Shown: in pieces, positions 1 to 8,917 of the stretch
Numbering within the stretch: the stretch's first letter is position 1
How the letters are laid out: every line of letters starts with the position of its first letter
IMG/VR virus record: IMGVR_UViG_3300018080_000302
Span: 1-40,928 of that record
Length of the DNA: 40,928 bases
From: a virus
Strand: one strand, 5' to 3'
Position numbers and translations under genes: made by a program
Notes under the pieces: model-generated
What the model was told of the DNA's origin: nothing
The model's input: the letters and a program-made list of their open reading frames with translations, nothing else
The model's database searches: none

Positions 1-2109
1 AAAGGAATTGCTAGATGGACTGCTAATTTTACATCGCCTACAGAAGCTTATTCAGGAGATGAAACACTTGACTTTGATGAAACTGTTAATGTTGACGATA
101 CATGGCAAATTCAATCTAATCCTGAACAATCATCGTTAGATGAAAATGTTAATGTTAATGATACGTGGAATATTCAATCTAATCCTGAACAGGTTTCGAT
201 TGACGACACAATAACTGTATCAGATTCATGGTCAATTCAAGAATTTGAAAAAGCCGATTATGCCACAAAAATAATATCAGCAAATTCACTAATTTTTGTT
301 ACAGATACAAATCCTGCAAAAATATTACACGTAGATATATCCACTCCAACAAGTCCAGTTGTTACAGGTGCAATTCTTTCTAATGTTTCAAATGCAACTG
401 ATGTTTCATATAATTCAAATACTGATTATATTTATGTTAGTTGTGCTGATGGAAAAGTTGTAAAAGTTGATATTAATGATTTAGAATCACAAACAATTAT
501 TTCTTTAAGTGAAGTTGATAATTTAGATACAATAGAAACATTTAGTGCTGAATCATTAACATATACTACAACACCTGATTCAACAGGCGAACTTCATATG
601 ATTGATGAACGTGAAGTTTTTTCTATTGATACAGATTTTCAGTTCTTATCAGATGAGTTATATTCGATAGATACACAATTTGATTTTATAGAAGGATTTT
701 TCTTAGATACTGACTTTCAATATTTACAAACTAATACGTTTCAATTAAATACTGATTTTAAATGGTTAGCAAATACGTTTGATTCAATAACTCCTTATTC
801 AAGAACAGATTTTCATGTTTATATTGATGATGTCGAATTAGCAAGTGATGATTTAATTTTATCATCAATATCAATAACTCATACTATAGATGAAGAAAGC
901 ACAGCGATATTTAACGTGGCACGTAAACACGATGCAATTAATTCACCTTTAAATGGTGGAACAGTAGAATTAACAAATCAAAATGATGTTAAAATTTATA
1001 TAGGAAGTAATTTAGAATTTCATGGTAAAGTTTCAAATTTAAATTGTATTTATTCAGATAATAATGATATGATAGAAGTTTCAGCCACAATGACTCAACC
1101 ATCAGATAATAGGCAAAAGGTGGCTTTATCTTTGCCTTCAATAGATGATTCATTGGGATTGTATGATATTTTAGTTCAAAATCCTCAAATTTATAATCCT
1201 TATGTAGACCCTAACGATGATAATCCTGAAGTTTATAAAGGTGTACGTGTTAATTTAGGAAAAAGAACTACACAAACGGTATCAAGATATAGATTTATTG
1301 AAACTATTATAAACAATAAAGGCTCAATCGCTACAGATATTGAAAATGGAGATTTTGAATTTAAACAAAACTGGGAATATTTCTGGTTAGCTACAGCTAG
1401 AAATATTATAACTAATAAACAATGGTATGTGAATCGTTATATTGGCACAAGTTTATCTTCATTAACTTCTGATACATGGGAAATGATAGGAACTCCTTAT
1501 TATAGACAAAGAGTTAGAGAAAATACTGTAGAGGATTTAGGAGAATATACTGTAGGTTCTGCACCATATTTAGATGTATCCGTTTCAAATGGAGAATTAA
1601 GAACAGTTAAAAAATACGTTGATAAGGATGATGGATTATATTCTGAAAAAGATGAGAGCTATAATTATGTAGGAAAATTACAAGCTTCAGGTGATTCCTA
1701 TGTAACTGTGGAAAAAGGATATGCTCAGAAAGTAGCTGATTTAGAATATTCTAAATTATTAACAATTAATGGACAAGTCTTGCCAATAACAAATGCTAAT
1801 ATGCAATTGACAATTGATGCTTATTATTATTATAATTTAAAACTATTAACTAGAGTAAATATAGATAACACAACTACTGCAAATATTTTTAATAATAATA
1901 ATGGATTTCCTATTTCAATTAAAAGTTTAACTATCTCATCGGATTCAATGAGAATCAATATAAATGCAAGTAATCAACAGTCATTAACAGAATTACAAGA
2001 AATAGACGATACATATCCTGATGAAAATAGCGAAGAATATCTATTTCCTTTAACATCTACAAGAATTTCTAGAAAATATGACCCAAGCACAGATTCATAC
2101 GTGGAATAA
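1..2109 (+). CDS. Large tail/baseplate protein, C-terminal 702 residues (5' end outside window)
   Basis: The reading frame is open from base 1 to the TAA at 2107-2109, so the first ATG at 598 is internal and the gene starts left of the window. Residues 23-84 are three 21-residue repeats. A stretch rich in hydrophobic and beta-forming residues follows (about 85-199) and resembles a propeller-like fold. Residues 200-262 are a second repeat set built on a DTDFQ-like core every ~15 residues. From about residue 275 the chain resembles baseplate-hub or gpD-like modules (VELTNQNDVKIYIG, then FHGKVSNL). The three small downstream genes follow within 2-7 bases. The structural role is inferred from repeats, composition and position; the exact tail part is not known. 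Confidence 0.6.
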   Translation, partial: KGIARWTANFTSPTEAYSGDETLDFDETVNVDDTWQIQSNPEQSSLDENVNVNDTWNIQSNPEQVSIDDTITVSDSWSIQEFEKADYATKIISANSLIFVTDTNPAKILHVDISTPTSPVVTGAILSNVSNATDVSYNSNTDYIYVSCADGKVVKVDINDLESQTIISLSEVDNLDTIETFSAESLTYTTTPDSTGELHMIDEREVFSIDTDFQFLSDELYSIDTQFDFIEGFFLDTDFQYLQTNTFQLNTDFKWLANTFDSITPYSRTDFHVYIDDVELASDDLILSSISITHTIDEESTAIFNVARKHDAINSPLNGGTVELTNQNDVKIYIGSNLEFHGKVSNLNCIYSDNNDMIEVSATMTQPSDNRQKVALSLPSIDDSLGLYDILVQNPQIYNPYVDPNDDNPEVYKGVRVNLGKRTTQTVSRYRFIETIINNKGSIATDIENGDFEFKQNWEYFWLATARNIITNKQWYVNRYIGTSLSSLTSDTWEMIGTPYYRQRVRENTVEDLGEYTVGSAPYLDVSVSNGELRTVKKYVDKDDGLYSEKDESYNYVGKLQASGDSYVTVEKGYAQKVADLEYSKLLTINGQVLPITNANMQLTIDAYYYYNLKLLTRVNIDNTTTANIFNNNNGFPISIKSLTISSDSMRININASNQQSLTELQEIDDTYPDENSEEYLFPLTSTRISRKYDPSTDSYVE
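67..252 (+). repeat. Three tandem 63-base (21-residue) repeats inside the tail gene
   Basis: The units are 67-129, 130-192 and 193-252. Units 1 and 2 share the protein core VNVxDTW.IQSNPEQ and are nearly identical over their last ~45 bases. Unit 3 has diverged to ITVSDSWSIQ. In-frame repeats of this kind are common in tail proteins and change copy number easily. Confidence 0.85.
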
Positions 2110-2111
2110 AT

Positions 2112-2567
2112 ATGCCAAAAGAACAACAAAAAATAATTAAAAATTTATATGAAAATTCTGAACAAAATTCTATTGATATATCAAGATTAGAAAAACGTAT
2201 TATAACTAATAAACCAATTTATTTTAATAAAAATATAAGAAAAATTGAATTAGTAAATAAAGAATTATTAGATGATAGTTATAATTTTTCTGATGGAATT
2301 TCTATCAATCAAGAATTTGAAAATTTTCCTGAAAAAATAATTTCAAATGTGTATGTTCATCATCAATTTTATACAGATGATAATATTGTATTCTTGGATG
2401 GAAGTTCTATAGAAAATGCTTCTTGGGGCGGAACATATTATTATATTTGGAAAGAAAATGGTGAAAATAACTGGATATTTCAATTTGCTTTGTATAATGT
2501 ATCAAGAATAAGTGGAAATAAATATCCTCTTTATTTTGATTTAAGTTTATATTTTAATACTCCATAA
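2112..2567 (+). CDS. Small tail-appendage-like protein, 151 aa
   Basis: Starts two bases after the stop of the large tail gene. I do not recognise the family. The N-terminal ~35 residues are helical and polar (NLYENSEQNSIDISRLEKRI). They resemble the N-termini of the next two genes, which also place an EQN.ID-like motif about 20 residues in. The rest is aromatic-rich and beta-like (YYYIWKENGENNWIFQF), as in receptor-binding or fibre tip domains. A shared N-terminal helix followed by a variable beta domain suggests interchangeable appendages on one attachment site, but this is inference. Confidence 0.55.
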   Translation: MPKEQQKIIKNLYENSEQNSIDISRLEKRIITNKPIYFNKNIRKIELVNKELLDDSYNFSDGISINQEFENFPEKIISNVYVHHQFYTDDNIVFLDGSSIENASWGGTYYYIWKENGENNWIFQFALYNVSRISGNKYPLYFDLSLYFNTP

Positions 2568-2574
2568 AAATATT

Positions 2575-4044
2575 ATGAAATTTAATACTACCAAATTTAA
2601 AATTAATCATATTTATAAAACTACTGAACAGAATGATATTGATTTAACATCAAAAAATTCTGATTTATCATCTCTACCTACTAAACAAAATTCAATAAAA
2701 AATACGCATACTTTATACGATAGTGATTGGATAAAAGCTTTACCTGTTATAGATAATATTGTTCCTGATATTGTTGATTATAATGCGTATATTTTAACAT
2801 ATCCTTTAGGAAACGGTACAACTGTTGAAAATTCTTTATATCCAGCTTGCGTTACGTATTCTTTTTCTCAAATAGTAGATATATCTGAGAATTTATTTCC
2901 CTATATTAATATAGATGTGTTGACAAAAACATACTCTGATGCTCAATTTTTAATCCCACAATATTTTTCTGATTATAGTCAATGGGGATATAATTATTAT
3001 GTTTTAAAAGGTGATTCTACAACATTATATCAAGGAGAATCTCCACCAAATTCTTATAGTTCAGAATATACATCAGACGAAATAGATTCTGGAGTAACTA
3101 ATTGGAATTTAACAAGTAAATGGTTTGAAGGTGATATGTTTTTTAATGATGGTTCAAATGATAAAAAAATTAATGGAAAAATTAATTCACTAAAATCATA
3201 TTATAATGTAGTTTATGTTCCAGAAGTCGATGATTATGAGTATGAAACATTTTTCGCATACGCTTTAGATTCTGTTTCGAATTCTAATTTTACAGGAAAA
3301 GGAATTCATGTCAAGGTCACATGGACATATAATGCTGGATTAGATGAATGGGAAAAAGAAACTATAACTACCAAAAACACAACAAAATCAGTTCCTTATA
3401 AAGTTGATACAACAGCTATAACAATGTATGGGCTTTTATATCAATTAATTGGTGGCGAATATACATTCATTGGTGGCGGATATTATACAATAACACAAAC
3501 AGGAACATTCAGTCCTGCATCAACAAATACAATCGGAACTGTAGATGTTAATTATTTGCAAAATAATCGTTTATTTTATAGCACTGATAAAGCTAAACCT
3601 TTAGCAGTAAACACAAGCACAAAGCAATTTATCAATATTCCAGTGAAATCCGATTATGAAACAAACACATTGCCATACACAAAATTATATTTTGAAATAA
3701 ATAATGCAGATACTTATCCTCTCGCAAATTCTGTTGTTCCATCATTATCAACACATTCATCTAAAATGGTTAGATATATAAAAATATCAGAAAATAAATA
3801 TCAAATTAAAGTTGATGGAACATTATGTTATTTTTCTAAAGCTAATAGAGCTTCATCAGAAGAATTCGATGTTCAAGATGAAGAATATTCTCAAGTCGGT
3901 TCAACATACACAAGAGATTCTGAGAATAGAACAACGAAAAATAAAAATATTTATTTTGCTGAATTATTTCCTATTGAAGTAAAATTATTAATTACAGCTA
4001 AAAATTTAAAAAATTTTAAAAAAATATCAAAGTACACAAAATAA
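2575..4044 (+). CDS. Tail fibre / appendage-like protein, 489 aa
   Basis: Starts seven bases after the previous stop. The N-terminal stretch (KINHIYKTTEQNDIDLTSKN) matches the pattern of the neighbouring appendage genes. The body is rich in Tyr, Thr, Ser and Gly and beta-like. Around residues 295-320 is a Gly/Tyr-rich segment (IGGEYTFIGGGYYTITQTG). No catalytic motif, signal peptide or membrane segment is visible. The C-terminus turns lysine-rich (ITAKNLKNFKKISKYTK), unlike the rest, so a shifted or replaced C-terminus is possible. Placed as a fibre or receptor-binding protein by context only. Confidence 0.55.
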   Translation: MKFNTTKFKINHIYKTTEQNDIDLTSKNSDLSSLPTKQNSIKNTHTLYDSDWIKALPVIDNIVPDIVDYNAYILTYPLGNGTTVENSLYPACVTYSFSQIVDISENLFPYINIDVLTKTYSDAQFLIPQYFSDYSQWGYNYYVLKGDSTTLYQGESPPNSYSSEYTSDEIDSGVTNWNLTSKWFEGDMFFNDGSNDKKINGKINSLKSYYNVVYVPEVDDYEYETFFAYALDSVSNSNFTGKGIHVKVTWTYNAGLDEWEKETITTKNTTKSVPYKVDTTAITMYGLLYQLIGGEYTFIGGGYYTITQTGTFSPASTNTIGTVDVNYLQNNRLFYSTDKAKPLAVNTSTKQFINIPVKSDYETNTLPYTKLYFEINNADTYPLANSVVPSLSTHSSKMVRYIKISENKYQIKVDGTLCYFSKANRASSEEFDVQDEEYSQVGSTYTRDSENRTTKNKNIYFAELFPIEVKLLITAKNLKNFKKISKYTK

Positions 4045-4046
4045 TC

Positions 4047-4559
4047 ATGAAATTTAATAGTCGAAGAAAAAAAATTAAATATATTCAAAACAAACAAATT
4101 GAAAATGAAGCTCGTATCATTGAACAAAATACAAAAAATGAATTGATAGATAATGATTTTAATAAAAAAAATAAACAATTAAATTCATTAAATATTGTGC
4201 GAGAAATTGAAACTGATTGGAAAGAAATGAAATATAGAGAAGATGTTGGAGAAGTTCCTGATTATTTAGTAGACCAAAGTTATGGATGGAAAATAGAATT
4301 AGGAGAGATGCCTGAGATTTATATTCCGTTTATTAAAGTAAATATATTATATAGAAATGTTGTTAATACAGATGATAAAACACTTCATACTTATTTATAT
4401 AAAGATTCTTATAAATTAATTGAAGATTTGCCCAATGGAAACAAAAAAGTTACATTATACGCTAGTTTTAGGTGCTTTTCAGGTACATTTGATATTCCTG
4501 TAAATAATAGATTTGAAGGAAAAATTCGAATTCAAATTTTAAATCCCCTGTCTGTCTAA
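4047..4559 (+). CDS. Small tail-appendage-like protein, 170 aa
   Basis: Starts two bases after the previous stop and is the last gene of the + strand block. Its first residues (MKFN) equal those of the upstream gene, and it has a charged helical N-terminus (IENEARIIEQNTKNELIDND) before a beta-like C-terminal half. This repeats the layout of the two upstream genes. Its stop (4557-4559) lies two bases from the convergent stop of the - strand gene. Family not recognised; appendage role inferred from context. Confidence 0.5.
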   Translation: MKFNSRRKKIKYIQNKQIENEARIIEQNTKNELIDNDFNKKNKQLNSLNIVREIETDWKEMKYREDVGEVPDYLVDQSYGWKIELGEMPEIYIPFIKVNILYRNVVNTDDKTLHTYLYKDSYKLIEDLPNGNKKVTLYASFRCFSGTFDIPVNNRFEGKIRIQILNPLSV

Positions 4560-4561
4560 TT

Positions 4562-4936
4562 TTACTGAATCTCAAATCCGCAAGCATTATTTCTAATTCC
4601 ATTTTTCCAACCTGTTGTAGATGAATCAGAAATTTCTTTACCAAATGCTTTTTTAGATTGAGTTATTTTTTTATTTATACAATCTATTTTGATAACATCA
4701 ACCTTATTATAACGTAATCCGAGTAGATAAACAGCACTAACGAACTGTTGATTTGTAGAAGTCACCCATGCTTTTTCAATTAAAAAATTATATTTTTCAT
4801 ATCCAGATAATAAAATTTTTCTATCTGTTAAATTACATTCTAAACTTTTAATATTTTTATTTATTTCTTTCCATCTTGATTGTCTAAGATTTCCACCTAT
4901 AAAAATAGTATCATCATCATAAATAACTTTATACAT
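4562..4936 (-). CDS. Hypothetical protein, 124 aa
   Basis: Last gene of the long - strand block. A GGAGAG site seven bases upstream supports the ATG at 4936, which overlaps the stop of the upstream membrane-protein gene by eight bases. The sequence is mixed alpha/beta (YKVIYDDDTIFIGG near the N-terminus) with a polar C-terminus, and it has no membrane segment or metal motif. I do not recognise it. It sits beside a membrane protein and a site-2 protease gene and is probably co-transcribed with them. Confidence 0.6.
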   Translation of the reverse strand: MYKVIYDDDTIFIGGNLRQSRWKEINKNIKSLECNLTDRKILLSGYEKYNFLIEKAWVTSTNQQFVSAVYLLGLRYNKVDVIKIDCINKKITQSKKAFGKEISDSSTTGWKNGIRNNACGFEIQ

Positions 4937-5153
4937 TTTTATCTCTCCAATTTAAAATTCCATAAATATTGAGCAATAACAATCCTAATGAGCAAATCAA
5001 TAATGCCCAATTGAACATTAAAATCGCTTGAGTTCCATACATAAAATTTGCCATTGCATTAGAATAAAAACCTAAAACATTTTTTCTAGCTAACGCATAA
5101 ACTCCATAAAAAAACAAACCATTTCCTATCCATCCTAATATTTGTTCTATCAT
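4929..5153 (-). CDS. Small integral membrane protein, 74 aa
   Basis: The ATG at 5153 has GGTGG five bases upstream and forms an ATGA overlap with the protease stop, so it is preferred over the TTG at 5165. Three hydrophobic stretches (about residues 3-20, 28-45 and 47-64) suggest three membrane helices. A conserved-looking tail, LLNIYGILNWRDK, ends the protein. The size and YG/NW pattern recall single-repeat sugar-transporter-like (PQ-loop/SemiSWEET or PnuC-like) phage proteins, but this is only a resemblance. Its tight coupling to the site-2 protease hints at a partner or substrate relationship. Confidence 0.6.
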   Translation of the reverse strand: MIEQILGWIGNGLFFYGVYALARKNVLGFYSNAMANFMYGTQAILMFNWALLICSLGLLLLNIYGILNWRDKNV

Positions 5154-5776
5154 AATATCCACCAATAAATTATTAAAATTAATTGAAATACAATAAGAAA
5201 TTTAAACGATATATTCATAATTTTTGCAAACAACTTTTCCCCAATTTTTTTACGAATTGGAAACATCCATAAATATCCACCATCTAAAGCTGGTATAGGT
5301 AATAAATTTGTAATTGCTAAAAATAAATTTAATACACTTATTTGTATTATATAAGAATTTATATTTAAATAATTTATAGTCATAGCTACATTTAAATAAT
5401 TTTTTATGCACATATTTTTTATTAAAAATAAATCAATAACAATTCCATATATTATAGATTTATGCATATATAAATAACAAATACTAGCTATAAGAAAATT
5501 TACAAAAACTCCCGAACATAAAATAATAACTTGTTTCCAATATTTTAATGATGATAAACTATTAGATTTATTTATATCTTCTTCAATATCACAATATCCA
5601 CCAAAAGGTATTAAAGATATTCTCCATTCAATATCTTTCCATTTTTTTCTAAATAATATTTTTCCAAATCCAACAGAAACAGCTTTCACTTTAATTTTAA
5701 AATACAGAGATGATAATAAATGACCAAGCTCATGAAGTATAACTGATACAAAAACAATAAAAAAGTAATATAACAT
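5150..5776 (-). CDS. M50-family site-2-type intramembrane metalloprotease
   Basis: The zinc-binding motif HELGH is at residues 15-19 in the first membrane helix. The matching third-ligand motif NLLPIPALDGG is near residues 157-167, with Asp165. Both are diagnostic of M50/site-2 proteases, which cut substrates inside the membrane (RseP, SpoIVFB). The 208-residue chain has four or more hydrophobic segments and no room for a PDZ domain, like the minimal SpoIVFB-like forms. An AGGTG ribosome site precedes the ATG. The substrate is unknown; the small membrane protein directly downstream is one candidate. A phage-encoded site-2 protease is unusual. Confidence 0.85.
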   Translation of the reverse strand: MLYYFFIVFVSVILHELGHLLSSLYFKIKVKAVSVGFGKILFRKKWKDIEWRISLIPFGGYCDIEEDINKSNSLSSLKYWKQVIILCSGVFVNFLIASICYLYMHKSIIYGIVIDLFLIKNMCIKNYLNVAMTINYLNINSYIIQISVLNLFLAITNLLPIPALDGGYLWMFPIRKKIGEKLFAKIMNISFKFLIVFQLILIIYWWIL

Positions 5777-5814
5777 ATAATCACCTATGATTTAAACCAC
5801 ATAGATTAGTCTAT

Positions 5815-5843
5815 TTTATAGTGCAAATATCAACGATTATTAA
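5815..5843 (-). promoter_or_regulatory. Possible weak sigma70-like promoter before the site-2 protease
   Basis: On the - strand TTAATA (5838-5843), a 17-base spacer and TATAAA (5815-5820) lie about 40 bases upstream of the protease ATG. The -35 matches consensus at four of six positions, which is weak in such AT-rich DNA. The intergenic position is the main support. Confidence 0.3.
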
Positions 5844-5871
5844 TAATTCAATACATTCATTGAATAATTAA
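5840..5871. repeat. 13-base inverted repeat with 6-base loop
   Basis: The arms are 5840-5852 and 5859-5871 with one mismatch and the loop ACATTC. It overlaps the proposed -35 region. No T-tract follows it on the - strand, so it does not look like a terminator for the genes transcribed through it. It could be an operator or a weak RNA hairpin. Confidence 0.35.
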
Positions 5872-5903
5872 AAAAATCGCTTAAAATTGAAATATAACGA
5901 ATA

Positions 5904-6041
5904 TTAGCCAATTTTTGAAGCAAGTTTTAATGTTTCATCTAAAGATTGTTTCTTTTGATAGATTTCCCAAACATCTTCTTTAGATAAGGCATAAGTGATT
6001 GCTATTAAGTGGCATATGCGTTTTAGTAAGATTTCATTCAT
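5904..6041 (-). CDS. Small hypothetical protein, 45 aa
   Basis: ATG at 6041 and TAA at 5904-5906, two bases after the stop of the upstream 56-aa gene. The product is helical (HLIAITYALSKEDVWEIYQK, then SLDETLKLASKIG). The second half resembles short regulatory or adaptor phage proteins, but I cannot assign a family. It is supported by protein-like composition and tight packing. Confidence 0.55.
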   Translation of the reverse strand: MNEILLKRICHLIAITYALSKEDVWEIYQKKQSLDETLKLASKIG

Positions 6042-6043
6042 AT

Positions 6044-6214
6044 TTAAATAGCCTTTACTCCTAGAAAATCAAGATAACCCAATAATTTTATTCCCACAGA
6101 CCTTGATTTTGGTTTTTTAAAATACATTAATTGATGTGTTTTTTTGTTATAAATAGGTTTAAGTCCATTTCGTTTTAATCTGTTTATAATATCTGTTTTG
6201 TCATAGTTTTTCAT
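6044..6214 (-). CDS. Small basic hypothetical protein, 56 aa
   Basis: The ATG at 6214 is preferred to the ATG at 6241, because GGAG lies five bases upstream of it. This leaves a 14-base overlap with the glycosyltransferase stop. The product is basic, with an N-terminal helix (DKTDIINRLKRNGLKPIYNK) and a short basic C-terminal half. It could bind nucleic acid, but no motif is decisive. Confidence 0.5.
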   Translation of the reverse strand: MKNYDKTDIINRLKRNGLKPIYNKKTHQLMYFKKPKSRSVGIKLLGYLDFLGVKAI

Positions 6215-6980
6215 TTTTTCTCCATTCATTCCAATGTTCAATTAATTCTGAGGAATATTTAACCCATTCTGATAAATTATACTTTTGCATCATAATTCTT
6301 CTAATTTCTCCAAAACGATTTCTCATTTTATTATATTCATTTGGTCTATTTAAAACATAATTAGCTTCAATATTATCTGTGTAATAACATTTATATTCTT
6401 TTTCTTTCCATCTCCAAAATGAAGTTTCATGGTCTGCCATTTTTCTATCTTCATCGTATAATGAATTTATTAATAAATTAGTTTTAGCAAGGAAGAAATT
6501 TCTGCATAAATCAACAGGTTGAAATTTAATATTTTTATATTCTACTATCTTTCTACGTGGTATATCAAGATGAAAACAATCTTTTTTTTGCATATCACAT
6601 TCCCAAGCGATTCTATGCTTAATATTAAATCCACATAAAAATCTATCACTCTCTTTATTCAAAAATTCTTGTATTACAGTAAAGTCATATTTATCTTTGA
6701 ATATTATACTATCCGCACTCATCAGAATAAAAGGAATATTTAATTCATGAAATCGTTTAATGGCTATATTTCTAGCTTTTAAAGCTCCTATATCAAATTC
6801 TGTTTTTATAAATTCTCCTTTAATGTTTGTTGGAAGAATTATAGAATCTAAACAACTGGATTGATTTTGGTCAACAACGATAAAATAATAATCTTCATTC
6901 CAATACAAGGAAAGAGCGTTTAAACACTGCTGTAATAAATCATTTCTCAAAAAAGTTGTGATTAAAATTCCAATTTTCAT
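6201..6980 (-). CDS. GT-A fold glycosyltransferase (family 2-like)
   Basis: The N-terminus MKIGILITTFLRNDLLQQCL is the nucleotide-binding beta-alpha start of family 2 glycosyltransferases, and IGALKARNIAI is the usual following helix. The acidic metal site is SADS in FILMSADSIIF, a variant of DxD. The second half (about 150-259) would bind the acceptor and contains a charged DEDRKMADHETSFW region. The start overlaps the stop of the upstream bifunctional transferase by four bases. It belongs to a sugar cluster at 6.2-12.9 kb. Donor and acceptor cannot be read from the sequence. Confidence 0.75.
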   Translation of the reverse strand: MKIGILITTFLRNDLLQQCLNALSLYWNEDYYFIVVDQNQSSCLDSIILPTNIKGEFIKTEFDIGALKARNIAIKRFHELNIPFILMSADSIIFKDKYDFTVIQEFLNKESDRFLCGFNIKHRIAWECDMQKKDCFHLDIPRRKIVEYKNIKFQPVDLCRNFFLAKTNLLINSLYDEDRKMADHETSFWRWKEKEYKCYYTDNIEANYVLNRPNEYNKMRNRFGEIRRIMMQKYNLSEWVKYSSELIEHWNEWRKNEKL

Positions 6981-8917
6981 TTTATATCTGTATATCCTAA
7001 ATTTTTTAAATATTTAACTACTGGAAATGGAACACAAACAGTAGTATCTTTATATTTTATTTTTTTAGTAGAAGATAACATATCAAATAAAACTATATTA
7101 TCATTTATATATTTAGATGCTTTTGTTATATTATCAACCCCAATATGCATTGGGTAAGTAAATTTTTTATTTTTTATTGCTTCATAACATGTGTGATTTA
7201 ATAAACATACTTTAATATTATTTTTTTTCAAAATATATAGAATATCGTTTATTCTTTTATCTGCTATTCCTTTTATAGATGAAATAGCATTTATGTTTTG
7301 TGTATATTCATTTAATCTTTTTTTATATCTAATTTTATTATATTCTTTATATGCGCCAAAATTTCTATTATGATATTGATGAAATAATATAAGATTTTTA
7401 TTTATTTCTAAATTTTTTATAGTCTGTAATCTTTTATAAAAATCAGAATCTCTACCGCCCCAACCTCTATATTCTTCATCAAATCCATTTAAAAACTCAT
7501 ATGCTTCTTTTTCGCACACAAGTATACCAGAATCAACAGTAGATTTAACATCTTCTTGATTAAAATTAAGCAAAGCTTCATTATACTTATGAATATTAGA
7601 TTTTAATCGTACATATGAACACAAAAAACACTTTTTATTTTTATTATAAAAATCAATTATCTGTTCTATAAAATTATTTGGCATAAGCATGTCGATATCC
7701 ATAAATGTAAATATATTTGACTGAATCATATACTTAAACGCATTGTTTTTTGCGACGGATGCATCAAAAGATTCTTTATATTCGTAATGATATTTAAATT
7801 GAGAAATAAATTCTTTTATTTTATTAATATTAGATTCTTTTCCGACTTCTGATACACATACATTAAACTGTTTATTTTTGGACAAAGATTCATATGAATA
7901 TCGAAATCTATCCCATGCATCATCTGATAAATTCCCAACGACATATACGACATCTATCGGTTTTCTAAATTTATCGATTGTTTTATTGATTATATTTAAT
8001 AAATCTTTACAACGCTGTAAATGAGTATGTTTTGTAGCAATATAACTCAGTCCTTTTTTGATAATTTTTTTCTGTAATTTCTTATCGTTTAAAATATTTT
8101 TTGCCTTTGATATTAAATCTGAAAAATCATTTTGATATGTGATATAGCAATCAGGAAATAAATCTTGAAATCCATTATAACAATCGTTAGTGAACATTAT
8201 TCCACCACTTGCCATAATTTCAAACGCTTTAGCACAATCGATATTAAAATTTGAAATTCCATTTAAATAAATAGTATATTCTTGTAATGTATTTATATAA
8301 TTTTGTTCAAACTGTAATCCTTTAAAATCTATTAAATTTTCTTTTTCTAATTTATCAGATGCTATTTTTCTATAATAATAACTTTTAGATTTTGAATTTC
8401 CAACAAAACATATTTTATTTTGTCTTTGAATATTCGATGGTTTAAAAATATTAGTATCAACAGAAAAAGGAAACCATATGTGTGTCAATTCAGGAAAATC
8501 CTCATTGCCACGAACAGCATTATTTTTATGTCTATGAAGAATAAGATTTATATTATTATTTTTTATCCAATTATCATTTCTATATTTATGATAATCTGGT
8601 TCAATTAATATTTTAAAACAATTAAAGGTATTAAAATCTTTTGGTAACCATGATTCTTTTTCATATGAAGTAAAAAATGTTCTGTTTTTTCCAGCGACAA
8701 TTAAAACATCAAAATTGTATAAATTATATAAATCTTTCATAGTTAAATTATTATCATATGACGTTAAACAAATTTCTGGATATATTTCGTGAACATTAAC
8801 CCCATAAAATTTAGCTTCTGTGTTTGGTAGCTGATTTAAATATTGATAAAAATCAGTGTTGCAAAAATGATTAAAGCTTTTAGCTTTTGTGTATCTGTAT
8901 AAAATTAATATTTTCAT
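6977..8917 (-). CDS. Bifunctional glycosyltransferase: CgeB-like GT-B domain plus GT-A domain, 646 aa
   Basis: Residues 1-310 look like a GT-B transferase of the CgeB/YkvP type, with ICFVGNSKSKSYYYRK and a donor-site segment IDCAKAFEIMASGGIMFTND. Residues about 318-555 form a second, GT-A domain starting PIDVVYVVGNLSDD. It has the metal motif DIDML (FTFMDIDMLMPNN) and the GWGGRDSDFYKRL motif typical of galactosyl- and GalNAc-transferase C-terminal lobes. A ~90-residue tail of unknown role follows. Both neighbours overlap it by four bases. Two domains in one chain suggest two successive sugar additions to one acceptor, which is inference. Confidence 0.8.
   Translation of the reverse strand: MKILILYRYTKAKSFNHFCNTDFYQYLNQLPNTEAKFYGVNVHEIYPEICLTSYDNNLTMKDLYNLYNFDVLIVAGKNRTFFTSYEKESWLPKDFNTFNCFKILIEPDYHKYRNDNWIKNNNINLILHRHKNNAVRGNEDFPELTHIWFPFSVDTNIFKPSNIQRQNKICFVGNSKSKSYYYRKIASDKLEKENLIDFKGLQFEQNYINTLQEYTIYLNGISNFNIDCAKAFEIMASGGIMFTNDCYNGFQDLFPDCYITYQNDFSDLISKAKNILNDKKLQKKIIKKGLSYIATKHTHLQRCKDLLNIINKTIDKFRKPIDVVYVVGNLSDDAWDRFRYSYESLSKNKQFNVCVSEVGKESNINKIKEFISQFKYHYEYKESFDASVAKNNAFKYMIQSNIFTFMDIDMLMPNNFIEQIIDFYNKNKKCFLCSYVRLKSNIHKYNEALLNFNQEDVKSTVDSGILVCEKEAYEFLNGFDEEYRGWGGRDSDFYKRLQTIKNLEINKNLILFHQYHNRNFGAYKEYNKIRYKKRLNEYTQNINAISSIKGIADKRINDILYILKKNNIKVCLLNHTCYEAIKNKKFTYPMHIGVDNITKASKYINDNIVLFDMLSSTKKIKYKDTTVCVPFPVVKYLKNLGYTDIK

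Noticed and set aside
598-2109. ATG at 598 as the start of a 503-aa gene
   Set aside because: The same frame is open to base 1 with protein-like repeats, so this ATG is internal.
3951-4178. Opposite-strand hydrophobic frame over the appendage genes
   Set aside because: Phe/Ile-rich product is the antisense shadow of AAA/AAT-rich coding DNA; no ribosome site.
5840-5871. Inverted repeat as an intrinsic terminator
   Set aside because: No T-run follows it on the transcribed strand and its stem is almost all A/T.
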